A DNA stretch of 64,000 nucleotides from Larkinella sp051857545 (GCF_051857545.1 NZ_JBPZHB010000005.1:248001-312000); one strand, 5' to 3'; counted from the stretch's first letter, positions 26,843 through 36,693 are shown. Program-made: numbers and translations. The notes: generated by a model not told the origin, from the sequence alone.

Positions 26843-27962
26843 CGGAAATGATGGCTAAATCAATTTGTAAATCAACACAGAATAGCCCGTTTCGCCGGGA
26901 TATGGACAGTTTGTGGCGGTTGGCATAATGCAACGCCAGCCGGCGTTCGACGTTCTGAATCCCCACACCGGAGTCAGATACATTGGCCGGCCGTTTTAGT
27001 TCATAAACCTGATTCCGGGTCGAAAACGTAAGGAGACCCGCCTTCATCTCCAGTTTAATCATCACCGTAGAGTCCTGCTCGTGGTGCATTCCATATTTGA
27101 AGGCGTTCTCCACAAAATGGATCAGCAGCAGGGGTTCGATCCTCACCTTGTCGTCATCCACCTGTAGGTCAAACACAACCCGGTTGTGCGTATCGAGCCG
27201 CATTTGCAGGAGCTGAATATAATCGGTCAAGTAGTCGATTTCGCGGGCTAAAGCCACCGGCCCCCGGTCGACCTGATAAATCATGTACCGCAGCATGTCC
27301 GACAGTCGTTGAATGGCCTCTTCCGTCGAATCCGATTTCTGGCGGGCCAGCCAGCGCAGGTTGTTCAGCGTATTGAACAGAAAATGGGGACTAATCTGGA
27401 GTTTAAGGGCACTCAGTTCGGCTTCTTTTTTTTCAATGATAATCTGCTGATGCGCCTTTTCACGTTGCTGTCGGTCCTGGTAAATGGCAAAGGCGATGCT
27501 GACACTGGTCAACAGGACCAGCGACAGCAGGGACGTGGCAATCATGGGGAAAGGAACACTCAGCCAGCTTCGGGTCTGAATCATGCTGATCTGCGCCTGA
27601 ATGATCCTTGCCGCAATCTGGCCAAAATCAGCCTGAAGAAAATAACGGTAATAAGCCGCGTTGACAGCGATCAGCAAAGCCGCCATGACAAGCATCGAAA
27701 GCGCCACCAGATAGGGGCGACGGCCGTTCAGGGCGTCGGGCATCAGCTTCCGGTAATTCACGTAGAAAAAGCTGATGACCAGCACTTCATTGATGACCTT
27801 GATGCCAAACAACTGCCAAAACGTGCGCTGATTGAGGAACTGTGGCAGCGAAAACGTCAGGTAGGGCAACGTCATGTACAGCAGCCACCCGGCCACATGA
27901 AACAGAACCGGGTATTGCCCGTAGCTGCGTTTGGTCCACTCTAAAAAACGATGGCTCGACAT
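26817..27962 (-). CDS. LytS-like sensor histidine kinase
   Basis: Start taken at ATG 27962 (381 residues); an ATG at 27989 is an alternative. Four membrane helices occupy about residues 15-175 without an obvious extracytoplasmic sensor domain. A His_kinase domain follows with the phosphorylated His in LQISPHFLFNTLNNLRWLAR, and a HATPase domain with FVENAFKYGMHH and SGVGIQNVERRL. It phosphorylates the LytTR protein encoded next to it. The signal is unknown; membrane stress or a small lipophilic molecule is plausible given the exporter nearby (inference). Confidence 0.92.
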   Translation of the reverse strand: MSSHRFLEWTKRSYGQYPVLFHVAGWLLYMTLPYLTFSLPQFLNQRTFWQLFGIKVINEVLVISFFYVNYRKLMPDALNGRRPYLVALSMLVMAALLIAVNAAYYRYFLQADFGQIAARIIQAQISMIQTRSWLSVPFPMIATSLLSLVLLTSVSIAFAIYQDRQQREKAHQQIIIEKKEAELSALKLQISPHFLFNTLNNLRWLARQKSDSTEEAIQRLSDMLRYMIYQVDRGPVALAREIDYLTDYIQLLQMRLDTHNRVVFDLQVDDDKVRIEPLLLIHFVENAFKYGMHHEQDSTVMIKLEMKAGLLTFSTRNQVYELKRPANVSDSGVGIQNVERRLALHYANRHKLSISRRNGLFCVDLQIDLAIISDEVADYSH

Positions 27963-28107
27963 TAAGCAAAGAATAGACTTTCTAACCATCAAAGTACGTG
28001 CAAAATTCAGACCTGATCCAGCCGAAATATATACAAACGCACACTAAATCTCTACACACTACCGGATACTGCTTCCGGGGCTTATCCTGACGATCAATCA
28101 GCGACTT

Positions 28108-28132
28108 CCTTTGTGGCATCAGTCCACAAAAG
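28108..28132. promoter_or_regulatory. Dyad upstream of the TonB receptor gene
   Basis: TTTGTGG (28110-28116) and CCACAAA (28124-28130) are reverse complements spaced by 7 nt, 10 nt before the ATG. It may be an operator or overlap the promoter -7 region (TTCCTTTG). Confidence 0.35.
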
Positions 28133-28140
28133 CAACGCAC

Positions 28141-30522
28141 ATGCAGGTCAGGTATCCCGTTTTCAGATTTGGATTTTTGTTAACGCTCTCCTTTTGTCTG
28201 TTGAGCTATTGGGCAAAGGGTCAAGGGAAGGTTACGTTGAGCGGTACCATTAAAGATGCCCGCAACGGGGAGTCACTGATTGGGACTACGGTGCTGGCCA
28301 ACCGCAGTGGAGGAGGTAGTTCGGGGGCGGTTGCCAATGCCTATGGTTTTTACTCGATCACCCTTGCGCCGGGGACTTACACGCTCACCGTGCAATTCAT
28401 CAGCTACTTCACTAAAACGATTCCGATTACACTCCAGAGCAATCAAACCCTCAATATCGAGCTAAGCGATCAGAGCATCGGCCTCAACGAGGTGCAGGTA
28501 AAAGCCACCCGCGAAGACGACCCCATTACGCGGAATCAGCTTGGCGTGGAGAAGCTCAGCATGGAGTCCATCAAAACGGTGCCGGTGCTGTTTGGCGAGC
28601 GGGACATCCTGAAAACCATCCAGTTGTTGCCGGGCGTCAAGTCGGCCGGGGAGGGTAACAGTGGCTTCTACGTGCGGGGCGGGGCTGCCGACCAGAACCT
28701 GATTCTGCTTGATGAAGCGACGGTTTACAATGCTTCGCACCTGCTCGGCTTCTTCTCGGTCTTCAACGCCGATGCGCTCAAGGATGCGACCCTGTATAAA
28801 GGGGGGATGCCGGCCGAATTTGGTGGGCGGCTGTCGTCGGTGCTCGACATCAAGATGAAAGAAGGGAACACCAAAAAGCTCGCCGTTACGGGCGGTATCG
28901 GCGTGATTGCCTCGCGCCTGACGGTAGAAGGACCCTTGCGGACGAATAAAGAAAAGCCCGCTCGGGGCAATCCAGCCCGGGGCAGTTTTATCGTATCCGG
29001 CCGACGTACCTACGCCGACCTGCTGCTGAGGGGCGTTCCCGACTCCACGATCAACCAGAGCAAACTGTACTTCTATGACCTCAACGCTAAAGCGAACTAC
29101 CAGCTCAATGACAAAAACTGGCTTTACGCATCGGGCTATTTCGGTACCGACGTGCTGGGTGTGGGGAGTTTGTTCGGCATTGAATGGGGTAATTCTACGG
29201 CGACCCTCCGCTGGAACCACCTGTTCAACAACCGGTTATTCCTGAACTCGTCGCTGATTTACAGCAACTACCGCTACGAAATTGGCCTTGGCAGCGGCAA
29301 CGCCCGGGTTACGCTCAACTCCCGCATCAAGGACTGGAATCTCAAGGAAGATTTTGAGTACTACGCCAACGATCACAACACGTTTAAGTTTGGCGTGAAT
29401 TTAATTCACCATACCATTGAGCCGGGCCGGGCTACTACGGGCAGTGAATCCGGGTTCAATCCGCTGACCCTAACCGAAAAATACGCACTGGAAACGGCGA
29501 TCTATGGATCGCATGAATACGCGGCTACGACCCGGCTGAAAATAAAGTACGGTCTTCGGCTGGCCACGTTCAGCAATCTGGGGCCGGGTACGTATTACGA
29601 CTACAACCCCGACCGCAGCGTGCGGCAAACGTACCAATACGAGCGGGGTGAATTCGTCAAGACGTATGTGAACCTGCAACCCCGGCTGTCGCTCAACTAC
29701 GTCCTCAACCCGGACGCGTCGATCAAGCTGGCCTACGAGCGCAACGCCCAGAACCTGCACCTGCTGAGCAACAGTACGGCCAGCAACCCCACCGATTTGT
29801 GGATTCCGTCGAGCAACTACGTCAAGCCCGAACTGGCCGATCAGGTATCGGCGGGCTTCTTCCGCTCCATCAGCGAGGGTCGTTACCAATTTTCGGCGGA
29901 AACGTATTATAAAACCCTGCAAAACCAGATCGATTACCGCGACGGGGCTAACATTCAGGCAAACGAAAACGTCGAAGCAGAGCTGATTTATGGCCGGGGC
30001 CGCGCCTATGGGCTGGAGCTGTCGCTGAAGAAAAACACGGGCCGGTTTACAGGTTGGCTGAGCTACACCCTCTCGCGCACCGAACGCCGGTTCGACGGCG
30101 TGAACCGGGGCTCGTGGTTCCCGGCCCGGCAGGATCGCACCCATGATCTGGCCCTGGTCGGTACGTATAAAATCAATGAAAAACTCCTACTGTCGGGCAA
30201 CTTCATTTACTATACCGGCAACGCTGTAACGTACCCAGTCGGTCGGTATTTTATTGATGGACAATGGGTTAGCCAGTACGGTGATCGCAATACCAACCGC
30301 ATTCCCGACTACCACCGCCTGGACCTGAGCCTGACGTGGTTCCGTCGGCGCACCGAGACGACCGAACGAAGCTGGAACTTCTCCATCTACAACGTCTATG
30401 GCCGCGAAAACGCCTATACGATCACCTTCCGGGCCAATGCCGACGACCCTAATCGCTCGGAAGCCCTGCAAACGACGCTGTTCCGCTGGGTGCCGTCCGT
30501 AACCTATAACTTCAAATTCTGA
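28141..30522 (+). CDS. TonB-dependent receptor with carboxypeptidase-like regulatory domain
   Basis: Start at ATG 28141 (793 residues). Signal peptide ends near WAKGQ, followed by a regulatory-like domain (VTLSGTIKDARNGESLIGTTV). The plug region contains LLPGVKSAGEGNSGFYVRGG, and the barrel ends in VTYNFKF. It lacks the SusC VVVGYGTQ signature, so it is the smaller TonB receptor type that imports metal complexes, peptides or other ligands and is often paired with a DUF4249 lipoprotein, as here. It is the first gene of a six-gene operon that ends in an efflux system. Confidence 0.9.
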   Translation: MQVRYPVFRFGFLLTLSFCLLSYWAKGQGKVTLSGTIKDARNGESLIGTTVLANRSGGGSSGAVANAYGFYSITLAPGTYTLTVQFISYFTKTIPITLQSNQTLNIELSDQSIGLNEVQVKATREDDPITRNQLGVEKLSMESIKTVPVLFGERDILKTIQLLPGVKSAGEGNSGFYVRGGAADQNLILLDEATVYNASHLLGFFSVFNADALKDATLYKGGMPAEFGGRLSSVLDIKMKEGNTKKLAVTGGIGVIASRLTVEGPLRTNKEKPARGNPARGSFIVSGRRTYADLLLRGVPDSTINQSKLYFYDLNAKANYQLNDKNWLYASGYFGTDVLGVGSLFGIEWGNSTATLRWNHLFNNRLFLNSSLIYSNYRYEIGLGSGNARVTLNSRIKDWNLKEDFEYYANDHNTFKFGVNLIHHTIEPGRATTGSESGFNPLTLTEKYALETAIYGSHEYAATTRLKIKYGLRLATFSNLGPGTYYDYNPDRSVRQTYQYERGEFVKTYVNLQPRLSLNYVLNPDASIKLAYERNAQNLHLLSNSTASNPTDLWIPSSNYVKPELADQVSAGFFRSISEGRYQFSAETYYKTLQNQIDYRDGANIQANENVEAELIYGRGRAYGLELSLKKNTGRFTGWLSYTLSRTERRFDGVNRGSWFPARQDRTHDLALVGTYKINEKLLLSGNFIYYTGNAVTYPVGRYFIDGQWVSQYGDRNTNRIPDYHRLDLSLTWFRRRTETTERSWNFSIYNVYGRENAYTITFRANADDPNRSEALQTTLFRWVPSVTYNFKF

Positions 30523-30524
30523 CC

Positions 30525-31313
30525 GTGAAAAAAGGAATTTATTGGCTGCTGATGCTGACCCTTCCGTGGCTAAGCGCCTGCGAAAAAATAATCACTCCCG
30601 AACTCAACAGCGGGGAGCCGCGCATCGTCATTGAGGGTAACGTCACCAGCGAAGCCGGGCCGTACACTGTGCGGGTATCGCAGACGGCCGACTACTACCA
30701 ACCCGGCCAACCCCAGGGCGTTTCGGGTGCGCTGGTAATCATCCGCGACCTACAGGGCGGGTTAGATACGTTGACAAATGAAGGCAATGGCAACTACCGA
30801 ACCCGTAAAACCCGGGGTGTGGTGGGCCATACGTACGAGCTTACCGTCACGATAAACGGCACCACGTATACCGCTCGCTCCACCATGCCGCCGGTGGTGA
30901 AGCTGGATTCGCTGACATTTGAGGCCCAGACGCTGGGCGATATCATCTACGCCAACTATACCGATCCGGCCAGTGTCACGAACTATTACCGCTGGGTGAT
31001 GTACGTCAACGATCAGAAACAGAGCGATGTGTTTGCGGCCGACGACCGGCTTAATAACGGCCTTAAAACCCGTCAGGCCCTATTTTTAACCAGCAACACC
31101 AGCACCGATCTGGAACCTGGCGACCGCGTTCGGGTAGAGATGCAGGGAATCGACGCCAACGTCTACACCTACTTCTTTGCCCTGTCGCAGGTGCTGGGCA
31201 GCGGCAACAACCAGGCGGCTACCCCCGCCAACCCGCCCACGAATCTGTCGGGCGATGCGCTCGGCTATTTCAGTGCCTACAGTGTGACCGCTAGCCAATT
31301 GACCGTACCATGA
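30525..31313 (+). CDS. DUF4249 family lipoprotein
   Basis: 262 residues with GTG start two nt after the receptor stop codon. Lipoprotein signal is LPWLSACEK (Cys at about 19). EPRIVIEGNVTSEAGPYTVRVSQTADY is the standard start of DUF4249, a beta-rich cell-surface lipoprotein family encoded beside TonB receptors. It probably assists ligand capture by the receptor. The stop overlaps the next start (ATGA at 31310-31313). Confidence 0.88.
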   Translation: MKKGIYWLLMLTLPWLSACEKIITPELNSGEPRIVIEGNVTSEAGPYTVRVSQTADYYQPGQPQGVSGALVIIRDLQGGLDTLTNEGNGNYRTRKTRGVVGHTYELTVTINGTTYTARSTMPPVVKLDSLTFEAQTLGDIIYANYTDPASVTNYYRWVMYVNDQKQSDVFAADDRLNNGLKTRQALFLTSNTSTDLEPGDRVRVEMQGIDANVYTYFFALSQVLGSGNNQAATPANPPTNLSGDALGYFSAYSVTASQLTVP

Positions 31314-31999
31314 TTGCCGAACTGAAAGGAGCCAACAAGGCGTACCAGACCCCCGCCGGGTCTTTTACGGCGCTGGATAAAACGACCCTGGTGGTCAACG
31401 AGGCCGAACTACTGCTGATCATCGGGCCGTCGGGGTCGGGCAAGACGACCTTACTCTCGCTGCTGGGGTGCCTGATCGACCCGTCCGAAGGGCAGTTGTG
31501 GGTGGATGGCAAAGACGTCGCAACGCTATCGGCTTCCGAAAAGGCGAGTTTACGGCTGAACCGGATCGGGTTTGTGTTCCAGCAATTTAACCTGCTGGCT
31601 CCGCTCACGGCCGAAGAAAACGTAGCCTTTCCGCTGGAGATGCAGAAGCTGGGCCGGGCCGAGATCAAGCAACGCACCGCTGATGCCTTGACGAAAGTCA
31701 ATATGTCGGAGCACCGGCGCAAATTCCCCAAACAGCTATCGGGTGGACAGCAGCAGCGTATCGCCATCGCCCGCGCCCTGGTGACCAACCCCAAACTGGT
31801 GCTCTGCGACGAACCGACGGCATCGCTCGACAAAAACAGCGTCGATACGGTCATGAACGAATTGCAGGCACTGGCCCGTTCGGGCAAGGCTGTCGCCGTT
31901 GTTACGCACGACCCCCGATTGACGGTTTATGCCAACCGCGCCATTGAGGTCAAAAATGGTATCGTCACCCCCATCGCCCTTGAAAAAACGCAGGCATAA
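31310..31999 (+). CDS. ABC transporter ATP-binding protein (MacB/LolD/DevA type)
   Basis: 229 residues. Walker A GPSGSGKT (39-46), Q-loop FVFQQFNLL, signature LSGGQQQRIAIARAL, Walker B LVLCDEPTASLD and switch His in VVTHDPR are all present, so it should be an active ATPase. It drives the permease encoded at 32949. Start overlaps the DUF4249 stop, indicating translational coupling. Confidence 0.95.
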   Translation: MIAELKGANKAYQTPAGSFTALDKTTLVVNEAELLLIIGPSGSGKTTLLSLLGCLIDPSEGQLWVDGKDVATLSASEKASLRLNRIGFVFQQFNLLAPLTAEENVAFPLEMQKLGRAEIKQRTADALTKVNMSEHRRKFPKQLSGGQQQRIAIARALVTNPKLVLCDEPTASLDKNSVDTVMNELQALARSGKAVAVVTHDPRLTVYANRAIEVKNGIVTPIALEKTQA

Positions 32000-32002
32000 G
32001 CC

Positions 32003-32941
32003 ATGATACGTACCCCTTTCTCTATCCCCCGCCTGAGCGTACTCTGTCTGAGTATCGGGTTATTGGCCTGTCGGCCAGAACAGAAAAATGAGCAACCTGC
32101 CAAACCGAAGCCCATCACGAAGGTGGTTGGCGTTGCCCGCATCGAACCTGAACAGGGGCTGATTCAACTCTATGCCGGAACGACGGGCCGCGTGACAGCA
32201 ATCTCCGTCAGTGAGAATGAGTCCCTCAAAAAAGGGCAGGTGCTGCTCACCGTCGACCGGAAAACCGACCAGGCGCAACTCGCGTCTTCGCAGGCGAAAA
32301 TCGGTACGCAACGAGCCGGCATTGCCGCGCAGGAAGCCGCCGTTGCCAGTCTGAAACTGAGCGCCGACAAAGCCCGGGCTGATTACGAACTGAACCAGCA
32401 GCTGTTCGCCGTGAAGGGTATCACGCAGAAAAATCTGACCCAAAGCGCGGCCGATGCGGCCAAAGCGCAGCAGGAGTATCGCAAAGGACTGGCCGATTTA
32501 CAACAGACCCGCACCGTGCTCAACGAACTTAACGCCGATGTGAACGTCTACGCTGTGCAGGCCAAAGAAAAGACCCTAAAGGCACCCTACACGGGTAAAC
32601 TGCTCGAATGGACGGTGAAAGTCGGCGACTACGTAACGGGCGAAACGCAGGTTGGCCAGATGGCTCCCGAGGGGGCATTGACGGCCCGTACTGAAGTAGA
32701 CGAACTGTTTGCCGAACGAATTAAGCTGGGCCAGAAGGCGGACATCCGCTCCCAGGCGACGGGCAAACTCATTGGCACAGGCACGGTGTACTTCGCGGGT
32801 GATTTCCTGAAGAAGAAGTCGCTGTTTGAAGATGAAACCGCTCAGGAAGACCGGCGCGTCCGCGAGGTACGTATCCGGCTCAATTCCGGCGAAGGGGTAT
32901 TCGTCAACGCGCGGGTCGATTGCATCATTCACCTAAACTAA
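32003..32941 (+). CDS. HlyD/MacA-type periplasmic adaptor lipoprotein
   Basis: 312 residues with lipoprotein signal (SIGLLAC, Cys23). A lipoyl-like half (TAISVSENESLKKGQVLLTVD) and a helical hairpin (about 85-180, Ala/Gln-rich) are followed by the second lipoyl half (LKAPYTGKLLEWTVKVGDYVTG) and a beta barrel. It links the inner-membrane ABC permease to the TolC-type channel encoded at 34076. Confidence 0.9.
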   Translation: MIRTPFSIPRLSVLCLSIGLLACRPEQKNEQPAKPKPITKVVGVARIEPEQGLIQLYAGTTGRVTAISVSENESLKKGQVLLTVDRKTDQAQLASSQAKIGTQRAGIAAQEAAVASLKLSADKARADYELNQQLFAVKGITQKNLTQSAADAAKAQQEYRKGLADLQQTRTVLNELNADVNVYAVQAKEKTLKAPYTGKLLEWTVKVGDYVTGETQVGQMAPEGALTARTEVDELFAERIKLGQKADIRSQATGKLIGTGTVYFAGDFLKKKSLFEDETAQEDRRVREVRIRLNSGEGVFVNARVDCIIHLN

Positions 32942-32948
32942 ACCGGCC

Positions 32949-34076
32949 ATGTGGAAAACCGCGTATCGATTTCTCACTTACGATACCAGCAACCTGCTCG
33001 GCATTCTGGCCGGTATCGTGGTATCGGTGGTGCTGGTGGGCCTGGAACTGAGCATGTTCAACAACATGATGCAGGACGTACGGGGACTAACCCGTAATTA
33101 TCCCACTGCCATCTGGGTCGTTAATCCGAAAACGCAGTCGGCGCTGCAATTGCAGAACATCGACGTGCGGGTGGGTCGTGAACTCCAGTCCATACCGGGC
33201 GTTGAGCGGGTGCATCCTATTGTGTTTGCCTCGGGCTCGGCCAAGTCGCCCAAGGGCACCAAGCTGACGGTCCAGATTCTGGGCATCGAAGCGCCCACGT
33301 TTGTGGGTGGTCCCCGGCAGTACACGCCCGGAACGAACGTCAGCGATCTGGTCAACGAAGGGGCCGTGATTTTCAATAAAACGGAGGTCGGGAAGTTCGA
33401 CAACATCAAACCCGGCGACTACCTGACCATCAACGACGAACGGGTCTATCTGAGCGGCTTATCCATCGGCATGACGGCGTTTGGCTCGTCGTACGCCATC
33501 ACGACCCTCGAACGGGCCCGTGCGCTCAGCGGCCTCAGCACCAATTACGTCAGCGCCTACCTGGTTCAGATCGACTCCACCCAGGCCACAAAGGCCGCGC
33601 TGATCAACCGGATCAACACCGAAATCGGGCAAGTACGAGCCGTGGAAGGGCAGGTGCTGGGCTCGGAAACGATTCGGTACATGATGACCACCAGCAACAC
33701 CGTGGCCAGCTTCCTGATGATGGTCGTGTTTTCGGCGATTGGTGGCTTCGCTATCGTGGGCGTAACGCTCTATTCGTCGGTCAACGACCGCATCCGCGAT
33801 TACGGCACGGTGAAAGCCATTGGCGGAAGTAACGGCCTGCTTCGTCGGCTGATTCTCTTGCAAGGGCTGCTGTACGCGCTCATTGGCTTCTCGATCTCGT
33901 TTGCACTCCTGCAACTCATGGCCATCACCTCACGGGGTGGCGAGATGGAAATGACGTTCCCCGGTTGGCTGATAGCCTCGCTGGTTGGCGTGACCAGCTT
34001 CATCAGTGTGGTCAGCAGCCTGATTGCCATGCGTAAAATCACCAAACTTGAACCGGTTCAAATATTCAGAATGTGA
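32949..34076 (+). CDS. ABC transporter permease, FtsX/DevC type
   Basis: 375 residues. One N-terminal membrane helix (LLGILAGIVVSVVLVGLEL) is followed by a large periplasmic domain (about 45-250). Three C-terminal helices of the FtsX domain follow, with VNDRIRDYGTVKAIGGSNGLLRR as the cytoplasmic coupling loop. This matches MacB/DevC-type mechanotransmission exporters rather than channel-type permeases. The stop codon overlaps the start of the next gene. Confidence 0.92.
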   Translation: MWKTAYRFLTYDTSNLLGILAGIVVSVVLVGLELSMFNNMMQDVRGLTRNYPTAIWVVNPKTQSALQLQNIDVRVGRELQSIPGVERVHPIVFASGSAKSPKGTKLTVQILGIEAPTFVGGPRQYTPGTNVSDLVNEGAVIFNKTEVGKFDNIKPGDYLTINDERVYLSGLSIGMTAFGSSYAITTLERARALSGLSTNYVSAYLVQIDSTQATKAALINRINTEIGQVRAVEGQVLGSETIRYMMTTSNTVASFLMMVVFSAIGGFAIVGVTLYSSVNDRIRDYGTVKAIGGSNGLLRRLILLQGLLYALIGFSISFALLQLMAITSRGGEMEMTFPGWLIASLVGVTSFISVVSSLIAMRKITKLEPVQIFRM

Positions 34077-35416
34077 TGAAACGACCTTCTCTTTTTGGGC
34101 GATTTGCTCCTGCGCTGTTTATCGGTTTACTGGTAACGACGGGAGTCCAGGCACAACGGCGGCTAAGCCTGAACGACGCACTGGAACTGGGCCTTAAAAA
34201 CCGCTATGACCTCCAAGCCGATGCCGTGAGTCTGGCGCTCACCGAAAACTCAATACAAAAGAACCGCAACAACTGGCTGCCGGAAGTAAACGTGTCGGGT
34301 GACGTGCGCTACAACACCCAACTGCAAACGACGGTCATTCCGGCCGGTGCTTTTCCGGGCGGTACCGGTAACGGGGAGCAAAGACTGGCGTTCGGCACCC
34401 GTAACAGCACCATCTTCGCCCTGAACCTGACGCAGCCGCTCTACCGTCCCGAAGCCAAAACCGATCTGGCAATTGTGCAGAACAACGGGGCGCTGGAGCA
34501 GGAAAAGAATAACCAGCGAAAAACCAACGTAAAGATCAAGATTGCCAAGGCCTACCTGAACGTGCTGCTGAAAGAGATTCAGCGGGGCATCGCCCAGGCC
34601 GACCGGCAGCGGTATCAGCAGTATTTCGACCTGTCGGCGGGCAAATACAAGCTCGGTGCCCTGCTCGAAGCCGACCACCTGACGGCCCAGCTCAACTGGC
34701 AGAACAGCCAGCTTACGGCTCAAAAAGCCGAACAAAGCTATCGGTTGGCCCAAACCAATCTGTGCTACGAGGTAAACATCCCCGCCGATACGTCGCTGGT
34801 ATTGACCGACCGAATCGACGCCGGTCAGGCCGAAGCGTACCAAACAACTACTGGCGCGGATTCAGTAGCGGATCGCACCGAAATCCGGCAATTGACGCTG
34901 CAACTGACCGACTACCGGCTCCGGGAGCAGAAAGTGCTGAACGCGCTGAAGCCGACGCTGTCGCTCTACGGCAACTACTCGACCCAGTTTTTGTCCAACT
35001 CGTTCAACTATTTCAGCGATTCGTGGTTTCCGTTCAACTATTTCGGTCTGCAACTGAAAGTGCCGCTGTCGGGGCAGTTTACCAAAAAAACGAATCTGCA
35101 AACGTATCAGTTACAGGCCCGGCAGATCGAACTAAATCTCCACCAGACCCGGGCCGATCTGACCAACGAGTTACGCACCGCTGAAACCGAACTGACCAAC
35201 GCGTCGCGCAACCTGCAAAGTACCCGCGCCAGCCTGGACGTGTCCAGACAAATCAGCCAGCTTCAGCAGGAACAGTATCGACTCGGCGCGGTACTCTACA
35301 GCAACGTGCTCGATACGGAAGGCTCGCTTCAAACCGCCGAGCAGAACTACATCGAAGCGGCTTATCACTACCTGGTTGCCAAGCTAAACTACGAAAAGGC
35401 GCTGGGAAAATATTAA
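34076..35416 (+). CDS. TolC-family outer-membrane efflux protein
   Basis: Start at ATG 34076, overlapping the permease stop (a GTG one codon earlier is possible); 446 residues. Signal peptide ends near TGVQAQ. Two long helical repeats characteristic of OEP proteins follow (LSLNDALELGLKNRYDLQ and LGALLEADHLTAQLNWQNSQ in the first, LGAVLYSNVLDTEGSLQTAEQNY in the second). It completes an ATPase-adaptor-permease-channel exporter. Confidence 0.92.
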   Translation: MKRPSLFGRFAPALFIGLLVTTGVQAQRRLSLNDALELGLKNRYDLQADAVSLALTENSIQKNRNNWLPEVNVSGDVRYNTQLQTTVIPAGAFPGGTGNGEQRLAFGTRNSTIFALNLTQPLYRPEAKTDLAIVQNNGALEQEKNNQRKTNVKIKIAKAYLNVLLKEIQRGIAQADRQRYQQYFDLSAGKYKLGALLEADHLTAQLNWQNSQLTAQKAEQSYRLAQTNLCYEVNIPADTSLVLTDRIDAGQAEAYQTTTGADSVADRTEIRQLTLQLTDYRLREQKVLNALKPTLSLYGNYSTQFLSNSFNYFSDSWFPFNYFGLQLKVPLSGQFTKKTNLQTYQLQARQIELNLHQTRADLTNELRTAETELTNASRNLQSTRASLDVSRQISQLQQEQYRLGAVLYSNVLDTEGSLQTAEQNYIEAAYHYLVAKLNYEKALGKY

Positions 35417-35743
35417 ATGAGATAATCCAATCCATACGGTACTTCCACAAGTGTCTATTCGGAAACAAGTACCCGGCTGTTATTTAAGGGAATTGGCCGT
35501 TCAAAAACTGCAAAGGCACGTCGTATAGATTTAACCATACAAGATTAAGTTGCTTAAAGAAAGCCCCCTGGGCTGGTATAATTACGACGTTGATGGCCGG
35601 GCATGGTTTACCACACTTTTTTAACAGTTGATGTAGCGAATCAGGCAATTCAGGCAGCGGCATCTTTATCGCAGGCAACGATCGGCCCAATTTTGCATCA
35701 ACCAATTTATTATCCTTAAGTCGACAGACAAAATTTTATAAAA
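35417..35743. other. 327-bp gap, no supported gene
   Basis: A 73-codon minus-strand frame (35705-35484) shows no recognisable family or ribosome-binding site. The last 40 nt before 35744 are AT-rich and may contain the lipoprotein promoter. Confidence 0.4.
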
Positions 35744-36385
35744 ATGACAACCTTTCTAAAGGGTAGTATACCCATTTCAATTATTCTATTCGGCCTGCTG
35801 CTGAGTTTGGCCGCCTGTCAGCCGGATCAGACGCCCGGCCCACAAGGCCCCGAAGGGCCAGACGGGGCACAAGGCCCCAAAGGTGACCCCGGCACACAAG
35901 GGCCAAAAGGTGAACCGGGCACTGTGAACGCCTGGAGCTATATCTATAAAAATCAGCGCTTTGGCGTCTGCTGTGCTCCGGACTACAACAGTATAACAAA
36001 GGCCTACACAACCACTGGGTATCTGTCGCTAACGCCTGAGAAGTACGCCGAAATCGCTGACCAGGGCGTTGTACTGGTCTATTTGCGCGATGAACTCAAT
36101 AGCTGGACGCTGAGTTCGGTTCGTTATATTATGCTCGGTGCTGACCCGACCGAGCCCGTCAGCGTCATCGAAGCCACGGCGCAAACCCTGGCCGACAAGG
36201 TTCATATTCGGGCCATCCTGACCAGCCCGCGCAATGGCAACCAGTCACTGCTTAACTACCGGGTTGACGTGAAAGTTATTTTGATTGCCCCTACCAATAC
36301 AGTAGCCACAAACCTGCATAACGCCCGCATCAATTGGAAAGACAGCCAGGCGGTTGAAGCGTATTTTCACGTTAAACCGTACTGA
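35744..36385 (+). CDS. Lipoprotein with a collagen-like Gly-X-Y segment
   Basis: 213 residues. Lipoprotein signal SLAACQPDQ (Cys about 26) is followed at about 32-60 by some nine Gly-X-Y triplets (GPQ, GPE, GPD, GAQ, GPK, GDP, GTQ, GPK, GEP). The remaining 150 residues (NAWSYIYKNQRFGVCC onward) are beta-rich and recall small lipoproteins of unknown function seen in Cytophagales. The triplet run could form a short triple helix and make a surface trimer. It is a single gene. Confidence 0.75.
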   Translation: MTTFLKGSIPISIILFGLLLSLAACQPDQTPGPQGPEGPDGAQGPKGDPGTQGPKGEPGTVNAWSYIYKNQRFGVCCAPDYNSITKAYTTTGYLSLTPEKYAEIADQGVVLVYLRDELNSWTLSSVRYIMLGADPTEPVSVIEATAQTLADKVHIRAILTSPRNGNQSLLNYRVDVKVILIAPTNTVATNLHNARINWKDSQAVEAYFHVKPY

Positions 36386-36693
36386 TTTAGTCGTGAAACC
36401 TTCGACGCAGTTCGGGGGCGTATGCTACTGATTAGATTGGACAGATATTAAAATTACGAATTTATACCTGACTATCACCACAGTTCATACGGCCACTTAA
36501 ACAACATGTAGGATGGATACCTTAGATGACGACCTGAACGACAAAAACCGTCAATGGCTGATATTTGTTCCCCTCGGAAGATGAGGGAAGCTACCCCGAT
36601 CACCACTTCGAAAAGGCGTGGGGAAGGATTGAGCGGTCGGCTTCATATCGGATACTTTTCAGGGTACGTTTATCGGTTGCTTCGGACGTCAGC
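36386..36693. other. 308-bp gap with a possible decayed coding fragment
   Basis: A 23-codon frame begins at ATG 36513. In the next frame, from 36562 to 36720, the peptide LFPSEDEGSYPDHHFEKAW can be read, which looks protein-like but is not tied to a family. Otherwise nothing seen. Confidence 0.3.

Noticed and set aside
35484..35705. 73-codon minus-strand frame between TolC and the collagen-like lipoprotein
   Set aside because: No motif and no supporting signals.
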